Source: Lingula anatina
Taxonomy: Eukaryota > Brachiopoda > Lingulata > Lingulida > Lingulidae
DNA length: 64,000 bases
Reading direction: 5' to 3'
NCBI RefSeq assembly: GCF_001039355.2
Contig: NW_019775606.1
Span: forward strand, 121,562-185,561
A program made the translations under genes and the position numbers. The notes beneath the pieces are model-generated. The model ran no database searches, was not told the origin of the DNA, and was given only the letters and a program-made list of their open reading frames with translations. Below, one piece after another: positions 60,083 to 64,000 of this stretch (positions within the stretch are counted from its first letter, which is position 1; each line of letters begins with the position of its first letter).

Positions 60083-61225
60083 CCTATCTCTCATTGTTGG
60101 CTTATATGACAGATTCCCTCTACCCTCAATCCAATTCAAAATTTGATCAAGAGTTACTAAACGTAAGCGCAAAAAGAAAGTTATCTGAACTGCAGTTTGA
60201 GTGTCATGATATTTAGCCATTATTTGAAGACAGACCGACTAAGATAGTGATATCATCCACCTACGTATTGTAATGGAACCAATTTTTAACAATCGTTATC
60301 AAAGTAATTCCTATCATTATGGGCCATAAAGACCCCCATGGGAGCGTCCGGTAAATATTTGGGCGTTTGTAACAATTTATTGATTCATGTGACTGGAACC
60401 ATTACTNATAAGACCTCACCGCCGAACGTGACACCTCTCCATCATCTTTAGGCGCGTTTCCAACCAAAGGGTGACGTCTTGACTTAAAGCTTTGGCCTTT
60501 AAGCTGAGCCGGCTGCATGATAACATGTTATATTCATCCCACCACTAGTTGTAGTTTGTAGTGGTAGTGGTCTTGTTTAGGACAATAGATGGCGTTGATG
60601 TGTTCCCTTTGTTTATAAAAATACATGAACAGCGTTGCTTCGCACTAAGTTACGCCGCTACAGCTGACGTGGAAATACACCTTGGGGGAAAAAGGATCCG
60701 TGTGCACAAAATAGTTTTTTTTTTGTTTATTTAGGCCACACTTTTTTATTTTTATGGATGACGTCCTCTGGGGACCCCGAAATCGGTGCGAGAAGGCGAA
60801 AAAAAAAACCATCAAAAAAACAAAATTCTACTTAAGTAAAGGAATGCTGTCAGTACACAGCTGAAAACACAATATTACCACAGAAACACGTATCAAACTA
60901 ACAATATATCTTTATCCATGCTCTCAAAAGATTAAAGCATTGTGAATACTTCGTAGAAAGGTAAAAAAAACATGAATAGATATGCTGCATATTACCAAAT
61001 CTATTTAAAATTATTTTATGTATTTTGTTGGTATACCAATCAATAAAACAAATATTAAACAAACAGTGTGTCTTTATTTCAGAATTTATCAGAATATTAA
61101 AGCATTATGAACACTTCACAGAAATGTTAAAAAATCATGCAAAGATATCAAATCTATTAAAGGACATTTCAGTTGATGCCGTTTTGTCTACTTTGACTCG
61201 CACGAAGCAGCCTAACTGTCGGTGG

Positions 61226-61582
61226 TATGGTGGCTGATTCGGGACATCGTAATATCGATTCGTTTAATGGGACGCGATATTGCGATATCACGATAGCACG
61301 ATGCGATATCACGATAGCACGATGCGATACCACTGTTACTGCGTACCAGTCAATAACTCAAAACAAATCTTTAAATTTCACCTTTATTGTTCACGCACAT
61401 TTTGTAACTATTTATAGTGAATTCTAAGATGAATTCTGGGTGAATTCTGAGGTGAGTTCTGAAGTGAGTTCTGAGGTGTTTTCTGATGTGGTGAAACTAA
61501 ACAAAAAATAAGTAAAATAGATTAATAATAATAATAAATAAATATATTACATAAAGTGTACACACAAATGCAAATATAAAGA

Positions 61583-61625
<43 letters not shown>

Positions 61626-62194
61626 TACGAACACGCAAATATCGACAATATGACTAAACTATGAAATTAAATATATATAGCTATAGTACTTACACAACAT
61701 TCGGCAACTTAAAGATTGAGTTCACAGTAACGTGGCGGCCAGGAAAGCAATTGTCTAGAAGGATAACGTACATGTCGACTAAATATATATATATTGATAT
61801 AAAAAAGATGACTTTATACTAATATCACCTGACTTAATGAATAACTAATAGGTGACGACGGTTTACAAATCTTTTATATCAAAATAAATGAACATCTAAA
61901 TATGTACATATCCAAAATGTTCTACCTGTCTTACCTTATTACATTTCGAAGAGAAAAAACCTGACCGCACCCAGAAGTGGTGTGCGCTCGCTTTTATAGT
62001 AAGCGTTGGCAAAAAGTACTCAAATATTCATGACCCTATTACAGCGACATTGCAGTAGGTGTGATAACTTGATATATTTGTCGATGTCGACAACAACCAC
62101 GATAGCACGATGCGATATTACGATAGCACGATGCGATACCACGATAGCGCGATAGCACGATGCGATACCACGATGTCCCGAATCAGCCACCATA
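61226..62194. mobile_element. Nested 969-bp TIR element with CGATAGCACGATG repeats
   Basis: The ends TATGGTGGCTGATTCGGGAC (followed by ATCG) and its exact inverse are flanked by CGGTGG on both sides (61220-61225 and 62195-62200). A TA duplication is an alternative reading. Inside each end are direct repeats of 'cgatagcacgatgcgata' (61290-61332 and 62099-62171). It has no transposase frame. The interior includes 'gtgaattctgaggtgagttc'-type repeats (61415-61485) and a GA microsatellite. Confidence 0.8.
61585..61623. repeat. (AG)n microsatellite
   Basis: Simple repeat inside the nested element. Confidence 0.96.
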
Positions 62195-62712
62195 CGGTGG
62201 CCTGTCCGACCTTCAGCCAACCAAATACCTCGACACCCTTGTCGACCCTGTTTTAGCTACAAAAAACCCTGGAATGTGCTGCTTTGGACAGAATGTCACT
62301 GAAATTTTCCGGGCGATAATCGCTGGCCGCCGCCAGCCTTTCGTATAATTGTAGAAATATGATATCTCCATGCCCAGATAAATGGCATACCAACCCAAAA
62401 CAACGGCCTCCGTCCTCTTGATGACTTAAATTGTCGTGTAATTTGACAGTAATCCTAGAGATGAATTTGACGGCAAAGCCGCCAATTCCCACGTGGGGAT
62501 AATACGCATGCGCAGAAAGATCATTTTCCGGCAAAATTCAATAACGAAGTTTGCGACAACCGACTTCGTTGGGGTTTTTTTTCGGAGAACGGACGAAAAT
62601 CGGTGCGCGCGCAGGATGTCATCCATAAAAATAAAAAAGTGTGGCCTTACTAATTGAGGGCGGTCTCTGTTGTTTGTCACCATTATCAAACGATCAGATG
62701 AGTAAATAAACT

Positions 62713-62901
62713 TGACTACAGATGACCATTGTGTGACGGCACACCAAGTTCGTTAAAATGTCTCATGTCGATGGTCATCAAATTGTGATCTTAAGGCTTA
62801 TGACCAATGTCCTATTTAGTAAATGGGCATGTAGCATTTATTAAGGCGATGTGTCACCGCGGGCGTTACAGTAGGATGGTCCCCCTGTTTTAATATAAAT
62901 A
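62713..62901 (+). promoter_or_regulatory. Promoter module of peptide gene 4
   Basis: Conserved block ending in TATAAATA at 62894-62901, 88 bp before the ATG. The Harbinger-like element ends only 67 bp upstream of the block. Confidence 0.72.
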
Positions 62902-62988
62902 GAGGCCTGTCAAACATGCCTACATAGGCTTTTAACCGACGATATTCTCTTATTCTTAAATTAACTGATCGACTCTGAACGCAGCATC

Positions 62989-63435
62989 ATGAAAGCCAAA
63001 TATGCCGTCGCTCTTCTCACTGGTGAGTAGAGAATCAGCCTCAGAAAAAATGAGGTTTAAAAACTGAAGGCTTAGTAGTGCACTGTTTTTATTTCCGAAA
63101 AGAATTGGAGAGACTGTGTAGTTTTAATGTTATTTTTATATACTGTTTAAAAAGAAATGTGCATTTGGTGTTCGGTCTTAGTTGTTACCTTTGTTAGTTT
63201 TCTGTCATTTATTATGTAAACCGTATATCTTTATATTTCAGTTTTCATCTTGATCAGCGCTACTACTGCCCAAACCATTACCATAACAGGATTGTGTTCC
63301 GCATTTGGTGCAATTTCCTGTCGCTTCCAATGTATATTCAGAGGGAGATTTCAGGGATGCTGTGGGGTCGGCGCCAACTCAGCTAACTGCTACTGTTATG
63401 GTCAGGCATCTCTTCTAAGTAGCAAACCCGATTCT
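62989..63435 (+). CDS. Secreted 8-Cys CS-alpha-beta-like peptide, copy 4 (3' end outside)
   Basis: Exons 62989-63022 and 63242-63435 encode the first 76 residues with the same signal peptide, phases and seven of the eight cysteines. The last cysteine belongs to exon 3. By alignment with the end of copy 3's intron 2 ('actgattt..tt..atcga'), exon 3 should start about 50 bp beyond position 64000. Intron 1 is short (219 bp) and largely unlike the others. The mature region is the most divergent: the start is GLCSAFGAISC and the loop IFRGRFQG. Confidence 0.85.
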
Positions 63436-63459
63436 GTAAGTACTCAAAGAGAGAATTGG

Positions 63460-63490
63460 ATGGGGGGGGGGGGGGGGGGGGGGAGAGAGG
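63460..63490. repeat. poly-G / GA tract in intron 2 of copy 4
   Basis: A run of about 20 G followed by GAGAGAGG, at the place where copies 1 and 2 carry CT repeats. Confidence 0.9.
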
Positions 63491-64000
63491 ACTGCACATA
63501 CCCTTTTCTGTAGCTTCTCACTTTCCTTTCTCAACAAAAAATTGCAAAACAAACGAAACGATGCAAAACAAGTGCTTTTCCATCCCTAAGCCCTACATAT
63601 CATATAAAAATCCCCGTTTAATGCTTTATATTAAGTGTTTTTTTCTTGTCGAACAGAGGCATTTTTGTTTCCCAGGCACTTCTTATTTACAAAATCCTCG
63701 ATCTGTCAATGGCAACCTTTACCATGCCACATACCACGCCTTGTTGTACATTATAATATGATGGCATTGACATGTTGTTAATAATATGATTTTACACTGA
63801 CATACATGTTTACCATACTTGTTAAAGAACGCACCATTTACTATTCCATTTATAGTTCGGATACCAGATACCATGCATATTATTCTTGATTAATATGTCG
63901 TATTATACAATGCCTTACATTTTTAACTAACTTATTACTAACATGCACTGCAATATACCATAAAAACCATACCGTTTAACTGATTTCCTTTCATCGATAT

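Larger units (their letters stand above)
60734..62646. mobile_element. PIF/Harbinger-like element, TTA duplication, 1.9 kb
   Basis: The left end GGCCACACTTTTTTATTTTT with ATGGATGACGTC and the right end with its inverse (one mismatch in about 32) are flanked by TTA (60731-60733 and 62647-62649). A further block with 'cggtgcg' is also inverted. Unit 3 has an uninterrupted equivalent site near 55110-55130. GGCCACAC ends and a TWA target are typical of PIF/Harbinger. I find no transposase; frames inside are short, so it is non-autonomous. It contains a nested 969-bp element. Confidence 0.82.
60150..64000 (+). repeat. Segmental duplication unit 4 (peptide gene 4), runs off the window
   Basis: Begins with the same 'gtcatgatatttagccat' and 'agacagaccga' words as unit 3, then the 'aagacctcaccgccgaac' segment, promoter and gene. 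Two insertions relative to unit 3 are visible: 60271-60407, which contains a single N, and the 1.9-kb element at 60734-62646. Confidence 0.78.

Noticed and set aside
1-64000. tRNA, rRNA or other structured RNA genes
   Set aside because: I looked for B-box-like GTTCGANTC words. The hits lie in MITEs or lack a plausible cloverleaf. A dedicated covariance search was not possible.

Overview
The window is eukaryotic: AT-rich DNA with spliced genes, GT-AG introns, many microsatellites, miniature inverted-repeat transposons (MITEs), non-LTR retrotransposon remnants and assembly gaps. The gene content and transposon load suggest a marine invertebrate. An echinoderm, hemichordate or amphioxus-like deuterostome is my guess, but the sequence does not fix the phylum. 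I see no prokaryotic gene, CRISPR array, operon or convincing tRNA/rRNA gene.

Layout. (1) 1-11.85 kb, minus strand: the N-terminal 275 codons of a plasma-membrane-type Na+/H+ exchanger (SLC9A family), assembled here from seven exons including a 28-nt micro-exon; the rest lies left of the window. A possible non-coding first exon sits near 33.2 kb. (2) 12-33 kb: no coding gene I can support. It holds MITE families, two small hAT-like elements with 5-bp target duplications, a PIF/Harbinger-like MITE, minisatellites and an assembly duplication. (3) 34.7-40 kb, minus strand: a seven-exon gene that joins in phase throughout and encodes a 641-residue protein. It carries an N-terminal membrane anchor, a JmjC/cupin_8 2-oxoglutarate oxygenase domain and a C-terminal aldo-keto reductase (AKR) domain. 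The AKR half keeps the cofactor-site motifs but has lost two of the four catalytic residues. (4) 41.4-64 kb, plus strand: four tandem segmental copies, each with a three-exon gene for a small secreted cysteine-rich peptide. The peptides are 85-88 residues long with eight cysteines arranged like a CS-alpha-beta defensin. All four copies share a TATA promoter module. The copies are riddled with transposons, and one paralogue preserves the empty site of an element found in another.

The strongest candidates for something undescribed are the JmjC-AKR fusion and the expanding defensin-like locus. In that locus, copy 2 is a mosaic: its peptide-coding exon resembles copy 3, while its surroundings resemble copy 1. 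All exon joins were derived by eye from splice sites and reading phase. No database search or RNA evidence was available.
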